7,486 bases of DNA from an uncultured Saprospiraceae bacterium (GCA_937952155.1 CALFYH010000199.1:1-7486), one strand, 5' to 3'; shown: positions 1-6,768, counted from the first letter of the stretch. The notes: generated by a model not told the origin, from the letters alone. Made by a program: numbers and translations.

Positions 1-2579
1 AGCTCGCTAATTTTGTCTTTGTCTAAGTCATCAAATTGTGCATCTGTGACCATTCCTATTTTGAATAAGCCATCAGACCATTCAGAAGTTACATTAGTGA
101 ATTTGCCGCCATCATTTCTGCCAAGATAACTCATAGCTGGCAATGGATATTGACCAGGGCTAACTCTTCCTCCTGCGAATAAATCTAAATCACCATCGTT
201 ATCTATATCATGTAAAGCTATGCAGGATCCGCTTGTCGGTATATTTGGCAATCCATTTGCCACCTTTTTGAATGTGCCTTTGCCATCATTTAAGTACAAT
301 CTGTTTTGATAGTTAGGAGATTGGTTTGGAAATTCTGATCCGCCACTCACTACGATCAAATCTTGATCTTTGTCTCCATCTATATCTGCAAAAATGGCAT
401 CCGTATCTTCATATATCTTATCTTGCTCTATATCTGCGTTTGTGAGCAGCTGGAACTTTCCATTATTCTTTTGGATATAAATTTTTCCAGAAAAACCAGT
501 CGCTCCACCGAGAAACACATCATCTAATCCATCACCGTTTATATCTCCAGCACAAGAGGCAGGGCCTTCATTGGAGTACTTTCTATGGAGTAATGGCTCT
601 CTTTTAAAATCAATATAATCATTTTCTTTATGAGCCATGTCGGCAGTAATTATATCATTTTTAGATTCAAAGTATATACTAGGATTTACCAGTTTTTTGG
701 CATTGGTGCTGTTTGATGCATAAGTAACTTTGTTAAGTGTATTTATTTTGGCATCTGCAACACTTTGCATTTTCCCATTTGGCCAATATATTTTTACCGA
801 TTTTAATGAAGTAGCATCACCTAATCCAAAATGTGCTATTGGTTCTACTGATGATAAAAATCCTTTTGATGGGTATAAGTAAAATACTTGAAGATTGTCT
901 TTATTATCAATAATTTCTATTTTGGAGCCAAGCGTTGGTTTGTTATTTTCATTTTGTAATTCAAACCGGATATTGTTATTTTTTCTAGTGGTTGATCCAT
1001 TGTTTTTCATGATAAATGGTGGCGCATCGATGTTATTGACCACGATGTCTAGAAAACCATCATTATTTAGATCTGCATAAGCGGTGCCATTTGAAAATTC
1101 TGGTGGTGAAGGATCCCATTGATTAGATACATCAGTAAATTTGAGTCCACCTTGATTCATATAAAAATACGATTTTGTCTTGTGTTCAGGAATTATGCTC
1201 AGATACTTGGATAGATTCAATTCCTGTTTATTGACAGTACTTTTATACATGGAATCTTGGGTATATCGCACATAGTCGTTATCGGTATAACTCCTTCGAA
1301 AACCATTGGTTATGAAAACATCTTTTTTGGTATCATTATTATAATCCGCCATCAATACACTCCAGCTCCAGTCGGTATGGGTCATATTGGTCATAGGTGC
1401 GATGTCGCTGTATGTGCCATCACACTGATTGATTTGTAAAGTATTCTTAATAAACTGTGAGGCAAATCCAAATCTTTTAGTAAGTAGATATTTGTCATAG
1501 TTGTATTCTGTTCCGTGCATTTTCTGCCTGTAATTATCCTCAGGAAACATATCCAAGGTCATCATATCGATACATCCATCATTGTTTACGTCTGCATAAT
1601 CTGATCCCATAGAAGAAAATGAAGTATGAGTAAAATGGTCAGAAAACTTATCTGTAAAAGTGCCATCACCATTATTTATGTAAAGATAGTCAGGTTTTAC
1701 ATAGTCGTTACAAACATAGACATCAGGATAACTATCATCATTGAAGTCACCAATTATAGCACTTAGTCCAAATGCTTCATTTATAATACCACTTTTTTCT
1801 GTAATGTCTATAAATTTTCCTCCTTTATTTTCATATAATCTGTCTGAAACGAATCTAAGGTCTTTGGATAAAACTACTTTGAAAATTTCATCCTTATCAT
1901 TTTCGATTTTAAGGTTGTTGCTTTCTTTAGGATTTAGTGGATGATTCAAAAGATATAAGTCCAAATCTCCGTCCTTATCAAAGTCAAAAAAGTAGGATTG
2001 TGTGCTAAAACTTTTGTCAGCGAGACCATATTCTTCAGCCTTTTCTGAAAATGTGTTGTTGCCGTTGTTGATGTAGAGTATATTTTTTCGAAAGTCATCT
2101 TGAAAAAATCCAGACACACATACATAAATATCTAAAAAACCATCAGCATTTATGTCCACCATATTTACACCTGTCCTGAATCCATGATTGCGATTGATGC
2201 CTGATGCCTCAGTTATATCTTTAAATTTAAAATCTCCCTGATTAAGATACAACCTACAAGGTTGCTGGCTACCACCAAAAAAAATATCTTGTAAGCCGTC
2301 ATTATTGATGTCACCGATTGCTACACCTCCACCAATATATAAATAAGCAAAACTTTTATAATTTTGATCATTGGTTTCTACAAGCGTATTTACAAAACTT
2401 ATACCTGTTTCATCTGGCTCTAGTAATGAAAATAATTCAGATTCTGGTTTATCATCAATTATTGTACTGTCCGAATAATTTGTTTTTCTCAATTCTGTAT
2501 CCTGCTTCTGAGAGCAAGAGATCGTAAAGGCGACTCCGATAAGGCAAAATAGAGTCGATTTTAAATTTAAATATTTCAT
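1..2579 (-). CDS. FG-GAP/VCBS repeat lipoprotein with ASPIC/UnbV domain (CRTAC1-like), C-terminus cut off by window edge
   Basis: The frame is open from the ATG at 2579 to the left edge, about 859 residues, with no stop in the window, so the C-terminus is missing. The ATG is the only start before the upstream in-frame TAA at 2600-2598. The N-terminus is a lipoprotein signal: charged start, hydrophobic stretch, then T-I-S-C with the acylated Cys at residue 22. Calcium-loop motifs of the D-x-[DN]-x-[DN]-G-x-x-D type begin near residues 90, 142, 201, 278, 330, 412 and 503, as in FG-GAP/VCBS beta-propeller blades. An ASPIC/UnbV domain follows at about 545-605 (G551-S-K, G585-L-G-D, W599-P-N-G). 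A second repeat set begins at D679, D732, D791 and D851. Proteins of this layout are common in Bacteroidota and are thought to act in the cell envelope in adhesion or glycan/protein binding; the substrate is unknown. Naming by architecture is secure; any specific function is not. Confidence 0.93.
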   Translation of the reverse strand, partial: MKYLNLKSTLFCLIGVAFTISCSQKQDTELRKTNYSDSTIIDDKPESELFSLLEPDETGISFVNTLVETNDQNYKSFAYLYIGGGVAIGDINNDGLQDIFFGGSQQPCRLYLNQGDFKFKDITEASGINRNHGFRTGVNMVDINADGFLDIYVCVSGFFQDDFRKNILYINNGNNTFSEKAEEYGLADKSFSTQSYFFDFDKDGDLDLYLLNHPLNPKESNNLKIENDKDEIFKVVLSKDLRFVSDRLYENKGGKFIDITEKSGIINEAFGLSAIIGDFNDDSYPDVYVCNDYVKPDYLYINNGDGTFTDKFSDHFTHTSFSSMGSDYADVNNDGCIDMMTLDMFPEDNYRQKMHGTEYNYDKYLLTKRFGFASQFIKNTLQINQCDGTYSDIAPMTNMTHTDWSWSVLMADYNNDTKKDVFITNGFRRSYTDNDYVRYTQDSMYKSTVNKQELNLSKYLSIIPEHKTKSYFYMNQGGLKFTDVSNQWDPSPPEFSNGTAYADLNNDGFLDIVVNNIDAPPFIMKNNGSTTRKNNNIRFELQNENNKPTLGSKIEIIDNKDNLQVFYLYPSKGFLSSVEPIAHFGLGDATSLKSVKIYWPNGKMQSVADAKINTLNKVTYASNSTNAKKLVNPSIYFESKNDIITADMAHKENDYIDFKREPLLHRKYSNEGPASCAGDINGDGLDDVFLGGATGFSGKIYIQKNNGKFQLLTNADIEQDKIYEDTDAIFADIDGDKDQDLIVVSGGSEFPNQSPNYQNRLYLNDGKGTFKKVANGLPNIPTSGSCIALHDIDNDGDLDLFAGGRVSPGQYPLPAMSYLGRNDGGKFTNVTSEWSDGLFKIGMVTDAQFDDLDKDKISE

Positions 2580-2619
2580 CAGGTCTAATGATTGGAATTA
2601 AATATTTTATATCGCGAAT

Positions 2620-2627
2620 CAAAGATA
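2620..2627 (-). promoter_or_regulatory. Candidate -7 promoter element of the FG-GAP lipoprotein gene
   Basis: On the minus strand this reads TATCTTTG, an exact match to the Bacteroidota -7 consensus TAnnTTTG. It lies about 40 bases before the ATG at 2579, which would give a leader of roughly 33 bases. No TTTG -33 element is found at the usual spacing of about 19 bases, so the call rests on the -7 box and its position alone. Confidence 0.4.
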
Positions 2628-2784
2628 AGAAAATTTTTATATACTTATGCTTTGAATTTTAGAAATACAAATCAAACTCTCAATCAAATTACACCTTTGA
2701 AATATATAAGAAATAATATTTCCTAAAAACCGAATGATTCAAACAGCTTTTCTAAAGAATTTCTACTATATATTTCAGGTTAGC

Positions 2785-2807
2785 AATGAAATTTAAGGAA
2801 TTTCATT
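2785..2807 (-). terminator. AT-rich inverted repeat at the end of the anti-sigma gene, possible weak terminator
   Basis: AATGAAATT (2785-2793) and AATTTCATT (2799-2807) form a perfect 9-bp stem with a 5-base loop. The repeat overlaps the stop codon of the anti-sigma-like gene (2808-2806). The stem has only one G-C pair (G2788 with C2804) and no clean T-run follows on the minus strand, so it is a weak candidate terminator or an mRNA 3'-end stabiliser. The rest of the 226-base gap to the lipoprotein gene shows no other gene. Confidence 0.35.
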
Positions 2808-3039
2808 ACAATTTGATGGAATTTCGGATATTTTGCTCAGTAAGTGGTGACACAGCCGATCTCCTTACATTATTCTTTACGAAGTCTCTGAAGTCTTTTT
2901 CATGATTAAAAATCTTATTGCAACGTGGATCATTTTCCATATGCTGTATCAAATTAATCTCGTCTTCTTTAGGTAGTTCGTTGTCCAATAACAAATTAAT
3001 TTGTTTCCTTAATGATTTTACTGAGTCAAAACTTGTCAT
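2806..3039 (-). CDS. Small soluble anti-sigma-factor-like protein with a degenerate zinc-finger (ZAS) motif
   Basis: This is a 77-residue protein encoded 32 bases downstream of the ECF sigma gene on the same strand, almost certainly in one transcript. The N-terminal half fits the zf-HC2/ZAS anti-sigma pattern: a helix ending in L-D-N-E-L (residues 18-22), an acidic helix, then His33 and Cys40. In the usual ZAS motif (H-x3-C-x2-C) the first Cys would fall at residue 37, which is Asp here; only His33, Cys40 and possibly His46 remain. No transmembrane segment is present, so it would be cytoplasmic, and no periplasmic sensor domain is attached. The expected role is to bind and hold the adjacent sigma factor. 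This is inferred from gene position and the weak motif rather than from strong sequence identity. An uncharacterised small protein of other function is possible. Confidence 0.7.
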   Translation of the reverse strand: MTSFDSVKSLRKQINLLLDNELPKEDEINLIQHMENDPRCNKIFNHEKDFRDFVKNNVRRSAVSPLTEQNIRNSIKL

Positions 3040-3071
3040 CTTATCTACTTAAATTATTTATACAAATTACA

Positions 3072-3668
3072 TCACTCCTCTTCACCATATTCTCCTCTAC
3101 GAAGTCCTCGCATATCTTTATATCCCATATTGATTGCATATTGTTTTAATTTTTCTTTGAGCATATTTCGTGCCCTGAAAAGCCGAGATCTAACAGTTCC
3201 AATTGGCAACTCTAGAATCTTGGCTATTTCATCGTATGAAAAATTTTCAATATCGCATAACAAAATTACGGTTCTAAATTCGATTGGCAATGAGTTCATG
3301 GCCATTGTGACCTCATCACCCATTGTATTATCAAAAATATCTTGTCTGAGATCATGAAAAGTATGGCTATTGGGATTTTCACCATCGCGGATACTGATCA
3401 GATCATCGAGATCTACCTTTGTCGGACGCCTTACTTTTTTTCGATAATCGTTTATATAGGCGTTCTTAAGTATTTTAAACAACCAAGCTTTCGCATTAGT
3501 TCCCGCATCGTAATTTTCTATAAATTTATGTGCTTTAAGATAGGTCTCTTGTACAAGATCATCTGCATCTTCTTCGTTATATGTCAAGTGGTATGCAAAT
3601 GTTTTTAAGGCTTCCATGTGTGGAAAAAGCTCCTTTTCGAATATTTGCTGACTTTTTGTTTTGGCCAC
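3072..3668 (-). CDS. ECF (RpoE-like) RNA polymerase sigma factor, GTG start
   Basis: This 198-residue protein is a sigma-70 family member of the extracytoplasmic-function type, which recruits RNA polymerase to a specific promoter set. Region 2 spans about residues 16-82, with the core-binding helix DADDLVQETYLKA at 34-46 and the -10 recognition part around W62-x-x-x-I-x-x-N-x-x-x-D-x-x-R. Region 4 spans about 121-176, with N125-S-L-P and the helix-turn-helix around F143-S-Y-D-E-I-A and G157-T-V-R-S-R. There is no region 3, as expected for ECF sigmas. The short basic-acidic tail (G-Y-K-D-M-R) resembles Bacteroidota homologues. The start is GTG at 3668: the codon directly before it is an in-frame TAG (3671-3669), and starting at Met18 would cut into conserved sequence. 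The anti-sigma-like gene follows 32 bases downstream. Confidence 0.95.
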   Translation of the reverse strand: MAKTKSQQIFEKELFPHMEALKTFAYHLTYNEEDADDLVQETYLKAHKFIENYDAGTNAKAWLFKILKNAYINDYRKKVRRPTKVDLDDLISIRDGENPNSHTFHDLRQDIFDNTMGDEVTMAMNSLPIEFRTVILLCDIENFSYDEIAKILELPIGTVRSRLFRARNMLKEKLKQYAINMGYKDMRGLRRGEYGEEE

Positions 3669-3685
3669 CTATAAAATTTATAGTA

Positions 3686-3693
3686 CAAAAGTA
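3686..3693 (-). promoter_or_regulatory. Candidate -7 promoter element of the sigma/anti-sigma unit
   Basis: On the minus strand this reads TACTTTTG, an exact TAnnTTTG match, 17 bases before the GTG start. Transcription would start very close to the coding sequence, leaving a leader of only about 10 bases. No -33 TTTG is visible at standard spacing, so an alternative, possibly autoregulated, promoter cannot be excluded. Confidence 0.4.
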
Positions 3694-3759
3694 TAAATTT
3701 TTGATAGTTTAAGGAAGTAATATTGCATATTATGTAGAAAAGATACCCATTAAGTACAT

Positions 3760-3789
3760 AAAAAAGCCCGAAACTGTTGATTTCGGGCT
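3760..3789 (-). terminator. Rho-independent terminator downstream of frr
   Basis: AGCCCGAAA (3765-3773) and TTTCGGGCT (3781-3789) form a perfect 9-bp stem with a 7-base loop. Read on the minus strand it is followed by six T residues (complement of A3765-A3760). It begins 28 bases after the frr stop codon and cleanly separates the serS-peptidase-frr block from the sigma unit. It is orientation-specific: the plus strand lacks an equally good T-run. Confidence 0.93.
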
Positions 3790-3817
3790 CTAAGAAATTT
3801 TAAAATCCATTCTCAAT

Positions 3818-4381
3818 TTAGACTGTCATAATATCTTTTTCTTTCACTTCTATCATTTTGTCAATCTTAACCATGTAAGATTCGATTGATTTTTGAACTT
3901 CATCTTCTTTGCGTTTACCAGCATCTTCAGAAAAGCCGTCTTTCACTTTCTTTTTAATAAAATCCATGATTTTGTGTCGATGTGCTCTGATACCAACACG
4001 AGATTCTTCACCTGCTTGTTTTGCTTGCTTGACCATAGAAATCCTTCTTTCCTCACTCATCGGTGGTATCATCAGGCGTACTACTTCACCGTCATTCATC
4101 GGTGTGATTCCTAGATTCGCCTCGAAAATGGCTTTTTCGATAGCGCTCAACATTTTCTTTTCCCAAGGCTGGATCGTAATAGTTCTTGCATCAGGTGTAG
4201 ATACATTGGCTACCTGAGCCAGTGGTGTAGGTGCACCATAATATTCGACCATTAACCCATTTAACATTGCAGGCGATGCCTTACCTGCTCGGATTTTATT
4301 TAATTCAAATGCCAAATGTTCAATCGCTTTATCAAAATGCTCAATTGTCTGTGCTATTTGAAAATCTATTTCTTCTATCAT
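3818..4381 (-). CDS. frr: Ribosome recycling factor (RRF)
   Basis: RRF works with EF-G in the cytoplasm to split the post-termination ribosome complex so that subunits can be reused. The 187-residue length is normal for the family. Recognisable segments are I30-R-A-G-K-A-S-P-A-M-L, Y48-G-A-P-T-P-L, the T69-I-Q-P-W-E block, N89-L-G-I-T-P-M-N-D-G, and the S109-E-E-R-R segment. The C-terminal helix carries S151-E-D and E161-V-Q-K. In the conserved basic patch R-x-x-R-R-D, R132 and R135 are kept but the following positions are H136 and K137. The ATG at 4381 gives the standard N-terminus. It lies 44 bases after the peptidase stop codon, with a possible internal promoter in the gap, and is followed by a strong terminator. 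pyrH, a frequent neighbour of frr in other bacteria, is absent on both sides here. Confidence 0.98.
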   Translation of the reverse strand: MIEEIDFQIAQTIEHFDKAIEHLAFELNKIRAGKASPAMLNGLMVEYYGAPTPLAQVANVSTPDARTITIQPWEKKMLSAIEKAIFEANLGITPMNDGEVVRLMIPPMSEERRISMVKQAKQAGEESRVGIRAHRHKIMDFIKKKVKDGFSEDAGKRKEDEVQKSIESYMVKIDKMIEVKEKDIMTV

Positions 4382-4403
4382 ATTTGTTTTATTGTATAGA
4401 GCA

Positions 4404-4411
4404 CAAATTTA
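4404..4411 (-). promoter_or_regulatory. Candidate internal -7 promoter element for frr
   Basis: On the minus strand this reads TAAATTTG, matching TAnnTTTG, 22 bases before the frr ATG in the 44-base gap after the peptidase gene. The nearest TTG upstream gives a spacer of only 11 bases, too short for a -33 box. It could allow frr to be transcribed separately from serS and the peptidase gene, but may be a chance match in AT-rich sequence. Confidence 0.33.
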
Positions 4412-4425
4412 AAGCCTTTTGACAA

Positions 4426-5118
4426 TTAATCATTGTTGCTGCCCATGAATCTGAGCAAAAAGTATAAAAACATAACCAATGCCCCTAATGCTGCTGATAC
4501 ATATGTCATTGCTGCCCACCAAAGTGCATCTTTAGCTCCATCGTGCTCATCACCTTGCATATATCCTGACTCATCAAGCCAAGCCAATGCTCTATTTGAA
4601 GCATCAAACTCTACTGGTAAAGTTACAAGACTAAACAATGCTGTCGCACCAAATGTAAAAACTAGAATCATCATCAATGTGCCTCCAAATGCTGAGCCAA
4701 TTCCAAACATAGCACCCATAAATAAAAATTGCTGAATGCTAGAACTAAACTGTACTACTGGTACCAATTTTGATCTAAGCTGTAACATGCTGTATGCTTT
4801 GGCATGTTGTACAGCATGACCACATTCGTGAGCTGCAACAGCAGCAGCAGCGATCGATCTGCCACCAAATACGTCAGGTGAAAGAGCTACTGTTTTGGAA
4901 GAAGGATTGTAATGATCTGAAAGGAAACCCTGACCCATTACCACACTCACATCATGAATACCATAATGACGTAGCATATCTTCAGCCACTTGCTGTCCAC
5001 TTTTACCATTTCTCACACCTATTTTACTATAATGTGCAAATTTTGATTTTAATCTGCCACTTACCACCATTCCGATCAATGTGAAAACACCCATGATCAC
5101 CCAATATCCTATATCCAT
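4426..5118 (-). CDS. YugP-family membrane zinc metallopeptidase (Zn_peptidase_2)
   Basis: This 230-residue membrane protein has the zincin active site H97-E98-C99-G100-H101 and the downstream L-P-V-E-F-D-A-S segment, where E170 is the likely third zinc ligand; this pairing is typical of the YugP family. Hydrophobic stretches at about 5-20, 118-142, 145-168 and 200-223 indicate several membrane passes, with the catalytic helix next to the membrane. The soluble part between 25 and 95 has the conserved G40-S-G-Q-Q-V-A segment and Y70-N-P-S-S-K. Natural substrates of the family are not established. It lies 130 bases downstream of serS and 44 bases upstream of frr, all on the minus strand. I found no exact TAnnTTTG box in front of it, so readthrough from serS is the simplest explanation for its expression. 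A short GCA-repeat run (4850-4860 area) encodes the alanine-rich helix just before HECGH. Confidence 0.93.
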   Translation of the reverse strand: MDIGYWVIMGVFTLIGMVVSGRLKSKFAHYSKIGVRNGKSGQQVAEDMLRHYGIHDVSVVMGQGFLSDHYNPSSKTVALSPDVFGGRSIAAAAVAAHECGHAVQHAKAYSMLQLRSKLVPVVQFSSSIQQFLFMGAMFGIGSAFGGTLMMILVFTFGATALFSLVTLPVEFDASNRALAWLDESGYMQGDEHDGAKDALWWAAMTYVSAALGALVMFLYFLLRFMGSNND

Positions 5119-5248
5119 ATTTTATTTTTTAAAAAATTTAAAATTATCCATAATAACTTTAAGACTGACTTAAAAGTTCCAAGTCACTGTTATCTTTTTT
5201 GTATGACTTTGTTAAATCAATCATAAAATTTTATTGCCAATACTATTA

Positions 5249-6526
5249 TTATATTGTATCAAAGCCTGTGTAAGGACGTAAAGCTGCCGGTATGTTTATT
5301 CCTTCAGAAGTTTGATGGTTTTCCAAAAGAGTGGCCACAATTCTAGCTAATGCCAAAGCGCTACCATTTAATGTATGTGCTAATCTGGTTTTGCCATCAT
5401 CGTCTCTAAATCTCAGTTTCATCCTATTGGATTGGAATGTCTCAAAATTGGAGACAGAACTTACTTCAAGCCATCTTTCTTGTGCAGCAGACCACGTTTC
5501 GAAGTCAAATGTTAATGCAGAATTGAAACTCATATCTCCACCGCATAATCGAAGTATTCTATATGGTAATTCTAGTTTTTGAAGTAAGCCCTCGACATGT
5601 TTTACCATTTCCATCAATACATCATAAGAATGATCAGGATGCTCTATACGCACTAATTCTACTTTATCAAATTGATGTAGTCGATTAAGTCCTTTTACAT
5701 CAGATCCGTATGAACCAGCTTCTCTACGAAAACATGGCGTATAACCAGTCATTTTTATAGGGAAATCGCTTTTTTGTAAAATAGTATCCCGATACAAATT
5801 AGTAAGTGGTACCTCTGCAGTAGGAATAAGGTAAAATTCATCTTTTTCGCAGTGGTACATTTGGCCTTCTTTGTCAGGAAGCTGCCCAGTTGCTCTTGCA
5901 GATTCTTTATTGACCATAAGTGGAGGCTGTACTTCTAGATATCCTGCATTGACTGCTTCATCCAAGAAAAAGCTGATCAATGCACGTTGCAATCTAGCAC
6001 CTTTACCTTTATAAACTGGAAATCCTGAGCCTGTAAGCGTCACACCATCTTTGAAACTGATGAGATTATATTTTTCAGCCAATTCCCAATGAGGCAATGC
6101 ACCTTTTACCAAAGCGGGCATTGGTCCATCCCATGCTTTAAATATTTCATTGTCTTCTGCCTTTTTACCTACAGGTACAGATGAATGAGGAAGATTAGGC
6201 AGTTGGATGATCATTTCTTCAAGTACATCTTTACTATCTTTGAGCGATGACTCCAATATTCTGCTTTCTTCTTTAAGCGCAGCCACTGTTTGCTTCATGG
6301 CATTGGCATCATCTATTTTACCAGATTTGAATAGACTTCCTATTTCATCAGAAATTTTATTAATTTTTGAAAGTAAATTGTCTAATGATGTCTGTGTGGA
6401 TTTGCGTTTATCATCCTCTAAAATAATTTTATCTATAAGTTCTAACTGATCAGGAGAAACATTTTTCTTGCTTAATCCAGCTAAAACGCCATCTCTATTT
6501 TCTCGAATAACACCTATTTCTAACAT
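5249..6526 (-). CDS. serS: Seryl-tRNA synthetase
   Basis: This class II synthetase attaches serine to tRNA-Ser (and to tRNA-Sec where present) in the cytoplasm. At 425 residues it is complete and of usual bacterial length. Residues 1-110 form the long antiparallel coiled-coil arm that contacts the tRNA. The catalytic core follows, with T236-A-E-V-P-L-T (serine-site loop), motif 2 around F266-R-R-E-A-G-S, and motif 3 L386-N-G-S-A-L-A-L-A-R395. The segment D331-M-S-F and E354-V-S-S-V-S-N-F is the form common in Bacteroidota. The ATG at 6526 yields the canonical M-L-E-I start. It is the first gene of a minus-strand block with the peptidase and frr, and is transcribed divergently from rho across a 242-base gap. 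The downstream 130-base gap has only an imperfect hairpin and no clear terminator. Confidence 0.98.
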   Translation of the reverse strand: MLEIGVIRENRDGVLAGLSKKNVSPDQLELIDKIILEDDKRKSTQTSLDNLLSKINKISDEIGSLFKSGKIDDANAMKQTVAALKEESRILESSLKDSKDVLEEMIIQLPNLPHSSVPVGKKAEDNEIFKAWDGPMPALVKGALPHWELAEKYNLISFKDGVTLTGSGFPVYKGKGARLQRALISFFLDEAVNAGYLEVQPPLMVNKESARATGQLPDKEGQMYHCEKDEFYLIPTAEVPLTNLYRDTILQKSDFPIKMTGYTPCFRREAGSYGSDVKGLNRLHQFDKVELVRIEHPDHSYDVLMEMVKHVEGLLQKLELPYRILRLCGGDMSFNSALTFDFETWSAAQERWLEVSSVSNFETFQSNRMKLRFRDDDGKTRLAHTLNGSALALARIVATLLENHQTSEGINIPAALRPYTGFDTI

Positions 6527-6582
6527 ATTTTAATATATTTGTGCCTTGAAGGCCGTATAATTGGTAAATTTAAAATTTTTTG

Positions 6583-6590
6583 CAAAGATA
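6583..6590 (-). promoter_or_regulatory. Candidate -7 promoter element of serS
   Basis: On the minus strand this reads TATCTTTG, an exact TAnnTTTG match and the same octamer as in front of the FG-GAP lipoprotein gene. It is 57 bases before the serS ATG. A TTTTG lies upstream with a spacer of 13 bases, shorter than usual, so the -33 element is uncertain. It sits immediately beside the -33 box of the divergent rho promoter. Confidence 0.45.
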
Positions 6591-6594
6591 GTAT

Positions 6595-6624
6595 TTTGAA
6601 TATCAAAATTAATATCTATTTTTG
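6595..6624 (+). promoter_or_regulatory. Predicted Bacteroidota housekeeping promoter of rho
   Basis: A -33 TTTG (6595-6598) and a -7 TATTTTTG (6617-6624) are separated by 18 bases, matching the Bacteroidota primary sigma consensus TTTG-N(17-20)-TAnnTTTG in both boxes and spacing. Transcription would begin near 6631, giving rho a leader of about 140 bases. This is the best two-box promoter match in the window. Confidence 0.65.
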
Positions 6625-6647
6625 CACTTTCAAAATTATTCAATCGT

Positions 6648-6661
6648 CTGTCATCCGACAG
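6648..6661 (+). other. Small hairpin in the rho leader
   Basis: CTGTC and GACAG pair perfectly around a 4-base ATCC loop, near the 5' end of the predicted rho leader. A U-rich and A-rich single-stranded stretch follows up to the start codon. rho is autoregulated through its leader in some bacteria, so a regulatory role is possible, but a 5-bp stem is weak evidence. Confidence 0.25.
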
Positions 6662-6768
6662 GAAAACTTTCAGATTTATATTTCTTTTTCAGTTGTGGAT
6701 GTATCCGTAGACCTTTGGAATTTAAAAAATACTTCATTATTTATTTTTAATAAGCAACATAAAATTGT

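Noticed and set aside
1..2579. Repeated Asp-rich loop coding as a DNA-level tandem repeat or CRISPR-like array
   Set aside because: The similarity is at protein level only (calcium-loop motifs at irregular spacing); the bases differ between copies and there are no identical repeats or spacers.
2699..2722. GAAATAT/ATATTTC inverted repeat in the gap before the lipoprotein gene
   Set aside because: A 7-bp stem made almost only of A-T pairs with a 10-base loop is expected by chance in such AT-rich sequence.
3909..4217. Plus-strand 102-codon open frame opposite frr
   Set aside because: It is fully inside a confidently identified frr gene on the other strand and has no recognisable motif.
4838..4862. 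GCA/GCAGCAGCA run as a microsatellite or phase-variable repeat
   Set aside because: It is a short, imperfect run encoding the alanine-rich helix before HECGH in the peptidase; triplet changes would not shift the frame, so there is no phase-variation signal.
5164..5188. Imperfect hairpin (ACTGACTT / AAGTCACT, one mismatch) after serS, as a terminator
   Set aside because: It has only 7 of 8 pairs with a 9-base loop. On the minus strand, where serS would need it, no T-run follows; on the plus strand a T-rich stretch follows but no gene ends there.
6699..6710. Tiny ATG-TAT-CCG-TAG frame in the rho leader as a regulatory leader peptide
   Set aside because: Three codons with no ribosome-binding context are expected by chance; nothing ties it to rho control.
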